This document shows positions 1-7,456 of a DNA stretch of 64,000 nt, in pieces. Below the pieces are notes generated by a model. The model ran no database searches and had not been told where the DNA came from. It worked only from the letters and a program-made list of their open reading frames with translations. A program made the position numbers and the translations under genes. Source of the DNA: Streptomyces xantholiticus (lineage in GTDB: Bacteria > Actinomycetota > Actinomycetes > Streptomycetales > Streptomycetaceae); assembly GCF_014651015.1 (NCBI RefSeq), contig NZ_BMWB01000013.1, forward strand, positions 1 through 64,000, in the 5' to 3' direction. Positions within the stretch are counted from its first letter, which is position 1; each line of letters starts with the position of its first letter.

Positions 1-42
1 CCCCGGCCGGGGCGGGCCTTTCGCCGTGCTCAGAAGCCGGGC

Positions 43-1212
43 CTACTGGCCCGCGAACTTGTCGCTCATCATCGTGTAGATCTGCTGCGCGCCCTGATCG
101 AGCCGCGGACCGGCCAGCCAGCCAGAAGTGACGGGGCCGATGGAGGTGTTGGAGACCAGCGCCAGCTTGCCGTTCGGTTGCTCGGCGAACCAGCCGCCGC
201 CGGAGGAACCGCCGGTCATGGTGCAGCCGATACGCCACATGGTCGGAGTGCCGGGAGCGATGGACAGCCGGCCGGGCCGGTCGACGCACTTGTGCATCAG
301 CGCACCGTCGTACGGCGGCGCGGCCGGGTAACCCCAGGCGCCCATGGCGCTGATGTCCTTCGCCTCGGGAGCGTCGAAGTCGATGTCGAGGGCGACGCCC
401 ACCGTCTCCTCGAGGGACTTGGTGCCCTGCTCGGGCTTCACATGCATCACGGCGTAGTCGTACGGGGCGCCGGTGCCGCCCGTCGGGCCGCCCTCATCGA
501 TCCACTCGCCGGACGTCGCGACCCAGTCCGCCCAGTAGACGCCGTAGGGCGCGACCTCGTGCGGCTGCGCGTTCTCCAGTGCGGCCGGGGACTTGCCCTG
601 GTCGTTGTAGGCGGGGACGAAGGCGATGTTGCGGTACCAACCGCCGGCCCGGCCCGCGTGGACGCAGTGGCCGGCCGTCCACACGAGGTTGGACCTGCCG
701 GGGTTCTTCGGGTCCTTGACGACGGTCGCGGAGCAGACCATCGAGCCCTCGGGGGCGTCGAAGAAGACCTTGCCCACGGGGGCGGCGTTCTTGTGGTACG
801 GCTTCTTCTCCGGCTCCGCCCGGACCGGGCGCGGCTCGGGATCGGTGACGCCCTGGTCACCGGAGATGTCGCCGGCGGCCATCGTCTTCGCCGGCGCCTT
901 GGCCGTCGTCATCCGCTCAGGCTTCCACAGGCCCTCGATCACCGGGTTGACGAAGTCCTTGGCCTCACGCAGCCACTTGTCCTTGTCCCAGTTCTTCCAC
1001 TCGCCGTTCTTCCACTGGTCCAGGTCGACACCGCGCTCCTTGAGCTTGTCGGCCAGGTCCGCAGGGACCGCGGCGCCACCGTTGTCAGCGGCCGGGCTGG
1101 ACGCGGCCGGTTTGTCCGCCGCGTCGTTCTCGCTCGGGCCGCAGGCGGTCGCCGTCAGGCCGAGTGCCGTGACGAGACCGGCCGCGGCCAGCAGTGGACG
1201 TATGGATCGCAT
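43..1212 (-). CDS. Trypsin-like serine protease lipoprotein (paralogue 1)
   Basis: Predicted lipid-anchored extracellular serine protease of 389 residues. The start at 1212 gives MRSIRPLLAAAGLVTALG, a charged N-terminus with a hydrophobic core ending in the lipobox LTATAC, so Cys24 would be lipidated. A ribosome site AGGGGGA (1221-1227, complement) lies 8 bases upstream, which favours this start over an upstream ATG at 1278. After a linker rich in Ala, Pro, Asp and Lys comes the motif WKNGEWKNWDKDKWL, then a chymotrypsin-fold domain with His in WTAGHC, Asp in YDYAVMH and Ser in GGSSGGGW, so the triad looks complete. The Ser motif resembles V8/glutamyl-endopeptidase relatives. It is a close paralogue of the next gene, on the same strand. 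The substrate is unknown. Confidence 0.85.
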   Translation of the reverse strand: MRSIRPLLAAAGLVTALGLTATACGPSENDAADKPAASSPAADNGGAAVPADLADKLKERGVDLDQWKNGEWKNWDKDKWLREAKDFVNPVIEGLWKPERMTTAKAPAKTMAAGDISGDQGVTDPEPRPVRAEPEKKPYHKNAAPVGKVFFDAPEGSMVCSATVVKDPKNPGRSNLVWTAGHCVHAGRAGGWYRNIAFVPAYNDQGKSPAALENAQPHEVAPYGVYWADWVATSGEWIDEGGPTGGTGAPYDYAVMHVKPEQGTKSLEETVGVALDIDFDAPEAKDISAMGAWGYPAAPPYDGALMHKCVDRPGRLSIAPGTPTMWRIGCTMTGGSSGGGWFAEQPNGKLALVSNTSIGPVTSGWLAGPRLDQGAQQIYTMMSDKFAGQ

Positions 1213-1655
1213 GGGACGATTCCCCCTGAAGTGCTCAGTACTTGCCATGGAAACAGCTGCTTGCCATGAACTTGTCATGGGAAAAGGCGGCCGTCGGGGG
1301 CCGCCTCACGCTGCGCCACCACTCTAGGCGCTGCGCACGGACGATCATCCTGGACGGGCCCTGCTCACCCTCAACTGCACGGACTCTCCACGAGGATGGC
1401 GAGCCGAAGGGGGCGCGCGGGTGTCGAAAGGGAGTGGGGGCACCACCCGCCAGGGCAGGGGGAGCGCGCCGATCCCGAGGAACGAGGGATCGAGCGCGAT
1501 CGACCGTCGACACACGCACAAAGCGCCCGGAGGCGAACCGGGCGAGAACGACGCAGAAGGGCGAAGCGCAAGGGTCTCGGCCTTACGGTCGAGACCCCTC
1601 CCCGCATCACTTCATGCGGACGCCCGTGCGCACGGCTCCCTTGCCTCTTCGGCGG
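1213..1655. other. Intergenic gap between the two protease lipoproteins
   Basis: This 443-base gap separates two genes transcribed leftward. It holds the ribosome site of the downstream paralogue (1221-1227) and a hairpin near its right end. Several short frames are open on both strands, but none has a convincing start, codon bias or recognisable protein. The near-repeat TTGCCATG occurs twice (about 1243 and 1261), close to where the promoter of the left gene would lie. I see no RNA gene. Confidence 0.5.
1572..1597 (-). terminator. Candidate terminator of protease paralogue 2
   Basis: An 8-bp perfect stem GGGTCTCG / CGAGACCC encloses a 10-base loop, about 60 bases past the stop of the upstream lipoprotein gene. 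There is no U-tract, which is usual for Streptomyces hairpin terminators. The short stem makes this a moderate call. Confidence 0.4.
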
Positions 1656-2831
1656 TCACTGTCCCGCGAACTTCTTGCTGACCGCGTTGTAGACGCCCTC
1701 GGCGTCCTTACCGAGGCGCGGACCTGCCAGCCAGCCTGCCGTAACCGGGCCGATGGAGGTGTTGGAGACCAGGGCCGGCTTGCCGTCCTGCCCCTGCGCG
1801 ACCCAGCCACCGCCGGACGAACCGCCGGTCATGGTGCAGCCGATGCGGTACATCGTCGGCTCATCGGCGTTCAGCGACAGCCGGCCCGGCTTGTCGGCGC
1901 ACTGGAAGAGCTTCTGGCCGTCGTACGGCGGAGCCGCCGGGTAACCGGTGGCGGTCATGTTCGCGATCTTCGGCACCGCAGGGGCGTTGAAGTCGACCGG
2001 CAGGGCCGAACCGACCGTCTCCTCGAGGGACTTGCCGTTGCCGCCCTTCTCCGGCGTCACGTGGATGACGGCGAAGTCGTAGGCCGCGCCCTGGCCGCCG
2101 GTCGCGGCGCCCTGGGAGATCCACTGGTCGGAGGTCTGCGCCCAGTCGCCCCACCAGACACCGTAGGGAGCGATCTCCTCCTTGGGTGCCTTCTCCAGCT
2201 CCGCGGTCTCCTTGGCCCCGTCGTTGTACGAGGGGACGAAGGCGATGTTTCGGTACCAGCCGCCACTCTTACCGGCGTGCACACAGTGGCCGGCGGTCCA
2301 CACCATGTTGGACTTGCCGGGATTGGCCGGGTCCTTGACGACAGTCGCGGAACAGACCATCGAACCCTGCGGACCGTCGAAGAAGACCTTGCCGGCCTCC
2401 GCGGCGTTCGCGTGGTACGGGGCCTTCACGGCCTGGGCGTCGACCGGCGCGGGAGCAGGGTCGGTGACGCCTTCGTCGCCCGAGATGTCATTGTCGACCG
2501 GCTTCTCCGGGGGCTTGTCGGCATCCCGCATCCGGTCCGGGTCCCAGAGGTCCTCGATGATCGGGTTGACGAAGTCCTGGGCCTCACGCAGCCACTTGTC
2601 CTTGTCCCAGTTCTTCCACTCGCCGTTCTTCCACTTGTCCAGGTCGATCCCGTGCTCCTTGAGCCGGTCCTTGAGATCGTCCGGGATGGTGATCTTGCCG
2701 TCGGCGGACTGGCTGGCCGGCGCGCTCGGCTTGTCGCCGGCGCTGTCCTCGCTCGGGCCGCACGCGGTGGCGGCAAGCGCCAGCACTGCGGCTATCGATG
2801 CCGCTGCCAGCGTCGGGCGAATGGGTCGCAT
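1656..2831 (-). CDS. Trypsin-like serine protease lipoprotein (paralogue 2)
   Basis: 391-residue paralogue of the gene to its left. The start at 2831 (MRPIRPTLAAASIAAVLAL) is supported by AGGGGGAT a few bases upstream and gives a signal peptide ending in the lipobox LAATAC. It shares with its neighbour the WKNGEWKNWDKDKWL segment followed by DFVNP and the same order of catalytic motifs: WTAGHC (His), YDFAVIH (Asp), GGSSGGGW (Ser). The two mature domains look colinear, so the pair is best explained by tandem duplication. The signal peptide and the acidic/Ala linker differ most. It is divergent from the siderophore-type operon. A membrane-tethered extracellular protease is the likely role; the target cannot be inferred. 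Confidence 0.85.
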   Translation of the reverse strand: MRPIRPTLAAASIAAVLALAATACGPSEDSAGDKPSAPASQSADGKITIPDDLKDRLKEHGIDLDKWKNGEWKNWDKDKWLREAQDFVNPIIEDLWDPDRMRDADKPPEKPVDNDISGDEGVTDPAPAPVDAQAVKAPYHANAAEAGKVFFDGPQGSMVCSATVVKDPANPGKSNMVWTAGHCVHAGKSGGWYRNIAFVPSYNDGAKETAELEKAPKEEIAPYGVWWGDWAQTSDQWISQGAATGGQGAAYDFAVIHVTPEKGGNGKSLEETVGSALPVDFNAPAVPKIANMTATGYPAAPPYDGQKLFQCADKPGRLSLNADEPTMYRIGCTMTGGSSGGGWVAQGQDGKPALVSNTSIGPVTAGWLAGPRLGKDAEGVYNAVSKKFAGQ

Positions 2832-3205
2832 CTCTTGATCCCCCTGGGACTTCGGTGGTGCTGATCTGTCGAACTGTGCTGCTGAGCTGTTGAACCGAGT
2901 TGTTGAACAGAGTTGTTGAACTGTCGGAGTTGTGCAGGAACTTCTGGAACGAGCAAGTCCCCGGCCGATCCGGTGGAACTCGTCAGCCGGAGTGCAGCCC
3001 CCCACTATGCCGGTGCCGTTGGGGACGGCGTGCGGCAGGTCCTTGGTTCCGGAGGCGCAAGGATCTTCCGTATGCCCGTGATCCCCGGCCCTCCGCGTCG
3101 TTGGAAAGTGCGGGGGACACAAGGACAGCCTCCAGCGCCGGTGCGCCGCGCAGAAGTGACGTACCGATGTGCAACGCAACCGTGACAGCCGGAGGACGAA
3201 CAGCC
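2832..3205. promoter_or_regulatory. Divergent promoter region: protease lipoprotein / siderophore operon
   Basis: This 374-base non-coding stretch separates the leftward protease gene and the rightward aminotransferase gene, so it should carry both promoters. The visible structure is a 13-bp tandem repeat (2884-2922). I looked for the Streptomyces DmdR1/DtxR iron box (TTAGGTTAGGCT type) and did not see one, which is unexpected for a siderophore-type operon. No confident -10/-35 pair was found by eye. Confidence 0.5.
2884..2922. repeat. Three tandem 13-bp direct repeats
   Basis: Three abutting copies of GAG(C/T)TGTTGAAC(C/A/T) run without gaps. A fourth, degenerate copy (GATCTGTCGAACT) lies a few bases to the left. 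Period and register are exact in the three copies. They sit in the divergent intergenic region, about 50 bases upstream of the protease start and 280 bases upstream of the aminotransferase start. Tandem sites of this period could bind a regulator on successive helical faces, or could be a small slipped repeat. Confidence 0.8.
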
Positions 3206-4597
3206 GTGGCCGTGACCGAACCTGCTCCGGTGGCGCCGACCGCAGCTCATGAGGGGATTCTGCGCAGACAGTCGCTCCGCGAGTCCGCTGCCCGCACCTA
3301 TGCGCGCTCACTGCCCATCGTGCCGGTCCGGGCCAGGGGGCTGACGATCGAAGGAGCCGACGGGCGCCGGTATCTCGACTGCCTCTCCGGCGCTGGCACC
3401 CTGGCGCTCGGGCACAACCACCCCGTCGTCCTCGAAGCGATCAAGAAGGTCATCGACTCCGGCGCTCCGCTGCACGTGCTGGACCTCGCCACACCCGTCA
3501 AGGACGCTTTCATCACCGAGCTGTTCGCCACGCTCCCGCGGCCGCTGGCCGAGGACGCGCGCATCCAGTTCTGCGGTCCCGCGGGCACGGATGCCGTCGA
3601 AGCCGCGCTCAAGCTCGTCAGGACCGCCACCGGCCGCAGCGGCCTGCTGGCCTTCACCGGCGCCTACCACGGCATGACGGCCGGAGCGCTCGAAGCCTCC
3701 GGCGGCGCCACGGACGTACGGGTCACCCGCCTCCCGTTCCCGCACAACTACCGCTGTCCCTTCGGGATCGGCGGCGAGCGCGGCGCGGAGCTCGCCGCCC
3801 GCTGGACGGAGAGCCTGCTCGACGACAGCAAGAGCGGCGTTCCGACGCCGGCCGCCATGATCCTCGAGCCCGTGCAGGGGGAGGGCGGAGTGATTCCGGC
3901 CCCCGACGAGTGGCTGCGCAGGATGCGAGTTCTGACCGCCGCCCGCTCCATTCCGCTGATCGCCGACGAGGTGCAGACCGGAGTGGGCCGCACCGGCACC
4001 TTCTGGGGCGTCGAGCACAGCGGAGTCGTACCGGATGTCATGGTGTTGTCCAAGGCCATCGGCGGTTCCCTTCCGCTCGCCGTCGTCGTGTACCGCTCCG
4101 AACTCGACGCCTGGCCCCCCGGGGCCCACGCGGGCACCTTCAGGGGCAACCAACTCGCCATGGCTGCGGGTGCCGCCACGCTCGCCCACGTCCGTGAGAA
4201 CGCTCTCGCCGAGCGCGCAGGGACGCTCGGCGCCCGCATGCTGGCCTCCCTGCAGGGCCTCGCCGCGGCCCACCCCTGCATCGGTGACGTACGCGGCCGG
4301 GGGCTGATGATCGGCGTCGAACTCGTCGAGCCCGACTCCATGGCACCCGACGCAGTCGTCCCCCCTCCGGCACCCCAGCTCGCGGCAGCCGTGCAGCAGG
4401 AGTGTCTGCACCGCGGCCTCATCGTCGAGCTGGGCGGACGCCGGGCCGGTGTCGTACGCCTGCTGCCTCCTCTCACCCTGACCGATGAACAAGCCGTGGC
4501 CGTCCTCGACCGCTTCGCCGACGCCCTGGCCGCCGCAGAGCGCTCCACACAACGCCGCACCGACAACAGGCAGTCGCACAACAGGCAGTCGAACTGA
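3206..4597 (+). CDS. Class III (DABA/ornithine-type) aminotransferase of NIS siderophore operon
   Basis: PLP-dependent fold-type I class III aminotransferase, 463 residues, most like diaminobutyrate--2-oxoglutarate aminotransferase (EctB/RhbA/DAT type), which turns aspartate semialdehyde into L-2,4-diaminobutyrate using glutamate. Seen in the sequence: the acceptor loop IADEVQTGVGRTG and the Schiff-base lysine in MVLSKAIGGSLP (about Lys283). I chose the GTG at 3206 because GGAGGA (3191-3196) lies 9 bases upstream; a second in-frame GTG follows two codons later, and an ATG at 3167 lacks a site. It is the first gene of a colinear four-gene operon with two IucA/IucC synthetases and an acyltransferase, so it probably supplies the diamine building block. 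The exact substrate is inferred. Confidence 0.85.
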   Translation: MAVTEPAPVAPTAAHEGILRRQSLRESAARTYARSLPIVPVRARGLTIEGADGRRYLDCLSGAGTLALGHNHPVVLEAIKKVIDSGAPLHVLDLATPVKDAFITELFATLPRPLAEDARIQFCGPAGTDAVEAALKLVRTATGRSGLLAFTGAYHGMTAGALEASGGATDVRVTRLPFPHNYRCPFGIGGERGAELAARWTESLLDDSKSGVPTPAAMILEPVQGEGGVIPAPDEWLRRMRVLTAARSIPLIADEVQTGVGRTGTFWGVEHSGVVPDVMVLSKAIGGSLPLAVVVYRSELDAWPPGAHAGTFRGNQLAMAAGAATLAHVRENALAERAGTLGARMLASLQGLAAAHPCIGDVRGRGLMIGVELVEPDSMAPDAVVPPPAPQLAAAVQQECLHRGLIVELGGRRAGVVRLLPPLTLTDEQAVAVLDRFADALAAAERSTQRRTDNRQSHNRQSN

Positions 4598-4626
4598 CCC
4601 CGGACAACGTCACAAGGGAGCCCTCC

Positions 4627-6591
4627 GTGAACCCCATTCCCGTACCCGATGCGCCCGAGTCCCACGACGGCCCCGCCGGCCACCACCGCGACACGTGTGG
4701 AGCGAGCGGCCCCCTCACGATGGAGCCCGTGACGGTGCCACGTCAGCCCGGGCGCCTCGACGAACAGCGCGGCGGTCGCGCGGGCACGCTCGCGCAGGCC
4801 GACGGCCCCGGCCGGCCCGGCGCAGAGACGGACCGCCTCGACCACCGCGCCCATCACGGCCCGGTGGACCACCGGGACCCGCTCGACGACCTCGACGAGC
4901 GCCGTGCCGCGGACACGGCGACCGTGGAGAACCTCCTGCGCTGCTGGGTGCGGGAGAACGACCTGACCCGGCCCGAGGGACACACCCTGCGTATTCCGCT
5001 CGACGCCAGCGGCACCGCGCTGCTGGTCCCCGTGCACTACTGGTCCGCCACCGGATGGCACCGTTTCGGAGCTCCCGCCCTGGAGGGGAGCTCGCGCGAG
5101 GCCACACGGGCCGACGCGGTGACCGTCGCCGCGCTCCTCGGCCGTGAAGCCGGCCACGCCGAAGGAACCGATCTCGTGGCCCGGGTCGCCGACTCCGTCC
5201 GCCGCACGGCCGGCTTCATCGCCGACCGGCGAGAGCGCCCCGCTGCCCCGCCCGAGGCGGACCTGTTTCTCACCGCCGAGCAGTCCCTGCTGCTCGGCCA
5301 CCCCCTCCACCCGACACCGAAGAGCCGCGAAGGACTCTCCGACGCCGAAGCACGCAGCTACTCGCCGGAGTTGTACGGCTCCTTCCGATTGCACTGGATG
5401 GCTGTCGACAAGTCCGTCCTGGCCGCCGAATCCGCCTGGACAGAACAGGGCCGCGCCGTCACGGCCGAACAGCTCACCTCCCGTCTCGCGGGAGACCTCC
5501 CGCTCCCCGACAACACCGCTGCCCTGCCGCTGCACCCATGGCAGGCCGAGGACATCGGACAGCGCCCCGCGGCATCCGCCCTCCTGGACGCCGGTCTTCT
5601 GCACGACCTCGGCCCTCATGGCGAACTCTGGTACCCCACCTCCTCCGTCCGTACGGTGCACCGCCCCGGCGCCCCGGCCATGCTCAAACTCTCCCTCGGC
5701 CTGCGCATCACCAACTCCCGCCGGGAGAACCTCCGCAAGGAACTGCACCGAGGAGTCGAGGTGCACCGACTGCTCCGCGCCGGCCTCGCCGAGCAATGGC
5801 GGGCCGCCCACCCCCGCTTCGACATCGTGCGCGACCCGGCCTGGCTCGCCGTCGACACCCCGGACGCCGAACCCCTGCCCGGGCTCGACGTCATGATCCG
5901 CCACAACCCCTTCGGCTCCGGCGACGACGCGGTCTGCATCGCGGCGCTGACCGCCCCCCGCCCCTGGCCCGGGCAGGCGGGCATGCGCTCGCGTCTCTCC
6001 CTCACCGTCGAGCGGCTCGCGGCCCGGACGGGCAGGCCCGTTCCCGCAGTGGCCGCGGAGTGGTTCCTGCGCTATCTCGACCATGTCGTGCGCCCCGTGC
6101 TGTGGCTGGACGCCACAGCAGGCGTCGCCCTCGAGGCCCACCAGCAGAACACGATCGTGCTGCTGGACCCCGACGGCTGGCCGACCGGTGGCCGTTATCG
6201 GGACAACCAGGGCTACTACTTCCGCGAGTCCCACCGCGAGCGGCTCGACGACCGCCTCCCGGGTATCGGGACGCACAGCGACACCTTCGTCTCCGACGAT
6301 GTCACCGACGAGCGCTTCGCCTACTACCTCGGCATCAACAACGTGCTCGGTCTGATCGGAGCCTTCGGGGCGCAGCGCCTCGCCGACGAGCGTGTCCTCC
6401 TCGCCGGCCTCCGCCGTTTCCTCGCATCCGCGGCCGCCATGGGCTCACCACTGCCCGGTCAGTTGCTCGAGACGCCCACACTCCGCTGCAAGGCCAATCT
6501 GCTCACCCGGCTGCAGGGACTCGATGAGCTCGTCGGCCCCGTCGACACCCAGTCCGTCTACGTCACCATCGCCAATCCCCTCCGATCCTGA
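4627..6591 (+). CDS. IucA/IucC-family NIS siderophore synthetase (first)
   Basis: 654-residue ATP-dependent NIS synthetase. The family adenylates a carboxylate such as citrate and condenses it with an amine or alcohol. Seen: HPLHPTPKSREGLSD (nucleotide-binding region), LPLHPWQAED, HQQNTIVLLD and the C-terminal FhuF-like part. The first ~95 residues are Pro/Asp/Arg-rich and poorly conserved in character. The GTG start at 4627 has AAGGGA 7 bases upstream, and the gene lies 29 bases behind the aminotransferase, so they are probably co-transcribed. It differs clearly from the second synthetase of the operon, so the two presumably catalyse successive condensations. Carboxylate specificity cannot be read from the sequence by eye. 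Confidence 0.88.
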   Translation: MNPIPVPDAPESHDGPAGHHRDTCGASGPLTMEPVTVPRQPGRLDEQRGGRAGTLAQADGPGRPGAETDRLDHRAHHGPVDHRDPLDDLDERRAADTATVENLLRCWVRENDLTRPEGHTLRIPLDASGTALLVPVHYWSATGWHRFGAPALEGSSREATRADAVTVAALLGREAGHAEGTDLVARVADSVRRTAGFIADRRERPAAPPEADLFLTAEQSLLLGHPLHPTPKSREGLSDAEARSYSPELYGSFRLHWMAVDKSVLAAESAWTEQGRAVTAEQLTSRLAGDLPLPDNTAALPLHPWQAEDIGQRPAASALLDAGLLHDLGPHGELWYPTSSVRTVHRPGAPAMLKLSLGLRITNSRRENLRKELHRGVEVHRLLRAGLAEQWRAAHPRFDIVRDPAWLAVDTPDAEPLPGLDVMIRHNPFGSGDDAVCIAALTAPRPWPGQAGMRSRLSLTVERLAARTGRPVPAVAAEWFLRYLDHVVRPVLWLDATAGVALEAHQQNTIVLLDPDGWPTGGRYRDNQGYYFRESHRERLDDRLPGIGTHSDTFVSDDVTDERFAYYLGINNVLGLIGAFGAQRLADERVLLAGLRRFLASAAAMGSPLPGQLLETPTLRCKANLLTRLQGLDELVGPVDTQSVYVTIANPLRS

Positions 6592-6632
6592 GCCTGCAAC
6601 CCGCATACCGAACCGCGAGAGGAGACGCCGCA

Positions 6633-7397
6633 TTGCCTCCCACCGATACGCACACCGACAGTGGGCTCGGCCCTGCTCCCCGGCCTGGAGGAGGTGCTGA
6701 GGACACGCTCGACCTGCGGCTCCCGGACGACTTCCTCGCCCTGATCCATGAGAACGACAGCTGCCTGTCCACGACGCGAACGCCCACCGGCCACCGGTCA
6801 CAGACCTGGGTCGACGCCTTTGCCGGCGACCTGCTCGACGACCTCGGCGCGTGGTGCCCGAGGGACACACGCGCCGGCACCTTCCAACTCGTCCCCGTTG
6901 TCCTCGAACGTGATCTCGCGCTGATCACCCGATGGATGAACGACTCCACCGTCGCCGCCTTCTGGGAGCTGGCGGGACCCGACCTCGTCACCGCCGACCA
7001 CCTGCGCGCACAACTCGAGGGCGACGGCCGCAGCGTCCCCTGCCTCGGCGTCCTCGACGACACACCCATGAGCTATTTCGAGATCTACCGAGCCGATCTC
7101 GATCCGCTCGCCCGTCACTACCCGGCGCGCCCGCACGACACGGGCGTTCACCTGCTCATCGGCGATGTCGCGAACCGGGGCCGCGGCGTCGGCTCCGTCC
7201 TCCTTCGCGCCGTGTCCGACCTCGTGCTCGACAAGCGGCCTCTGTGTATGCGGGTCATCGCGGAACCCGACCTGCGCAACACCCCCTCCGTCTCCGCGTT
7301 CCTCAGCTCCGGATTCCGGCTCTCCGCCGAAATCGACCTTCCCGACAAGCGAGCCGCCCTCATGGTCCGGGACCGCGCCCTGCGGAGCCTGCTGTGA
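6633..7397 (+). CDS. GNAT acyltransferase, MbtK/IucB-like
   Basis: 254-residue acyl-CoA-dependent N-acyltransferase of the MbtK/IucB/RhbD kind, used in siderophore assembly to acylate an amine or hydroxylamine. Seen: a poorly conserved ~80-residue N-terminal part, then a GNAT fold with RWMNDSTVAAFWEL, MSYFEIYRAD and the acyl-CoA loop DVANRGRGVGSVLL. It starts at TTG 6633; GAGAGGAG (6617-6624) lies 8 bases upstream and no better start is in frame. It sits between the two synthetase genes. No lysine/ornithine monooxygenase or decarboxylase is encoded nearby, so the acceptor could be diaminobutyrate itself rather than a hydroxamate precursor; that is inference. Confidence 0.8.
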   Translation: MPPTDTHTDSGLGPAPRPGGGAEDTLDLRLPDDFLALIHENDSCLSTTRTPTGHRSQTWVDAFAGDLLDDLGAWCPRDTRAGTFQLVPVVLERDLALITRWMNDSTVAAFWELAGPDLVTADHLRAQLEGDGRSVPCLGVLDDTPMSYFEIYRADLDPLARHYPARPHDTGVHLLIGDVANRGRGVGSVLLRAVSDLVLDKRPLCMRVIAEPDLRNTPSVSAFLSSGFRLSAEIDLPDKRAALMVRDRALRSLL

Positions 7398-7456
7398 ACC
7401 ACCCGCTGTATTGCATACACCGCTCGATCCGCATCGGTTCCACCCGAGGAGTCCCC

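Noticed and set aside
2832..3205. Iron box of the DmdR1 type
   Set aside because: No stretch matching TTAGGTTAGGCT and its inverted half was found.
3748..6276. An 842-codon leftward frame across the aminotransferase and first synthetase
   Set aside because: Antisense to both genes of the siderophore operon; composition artefact.
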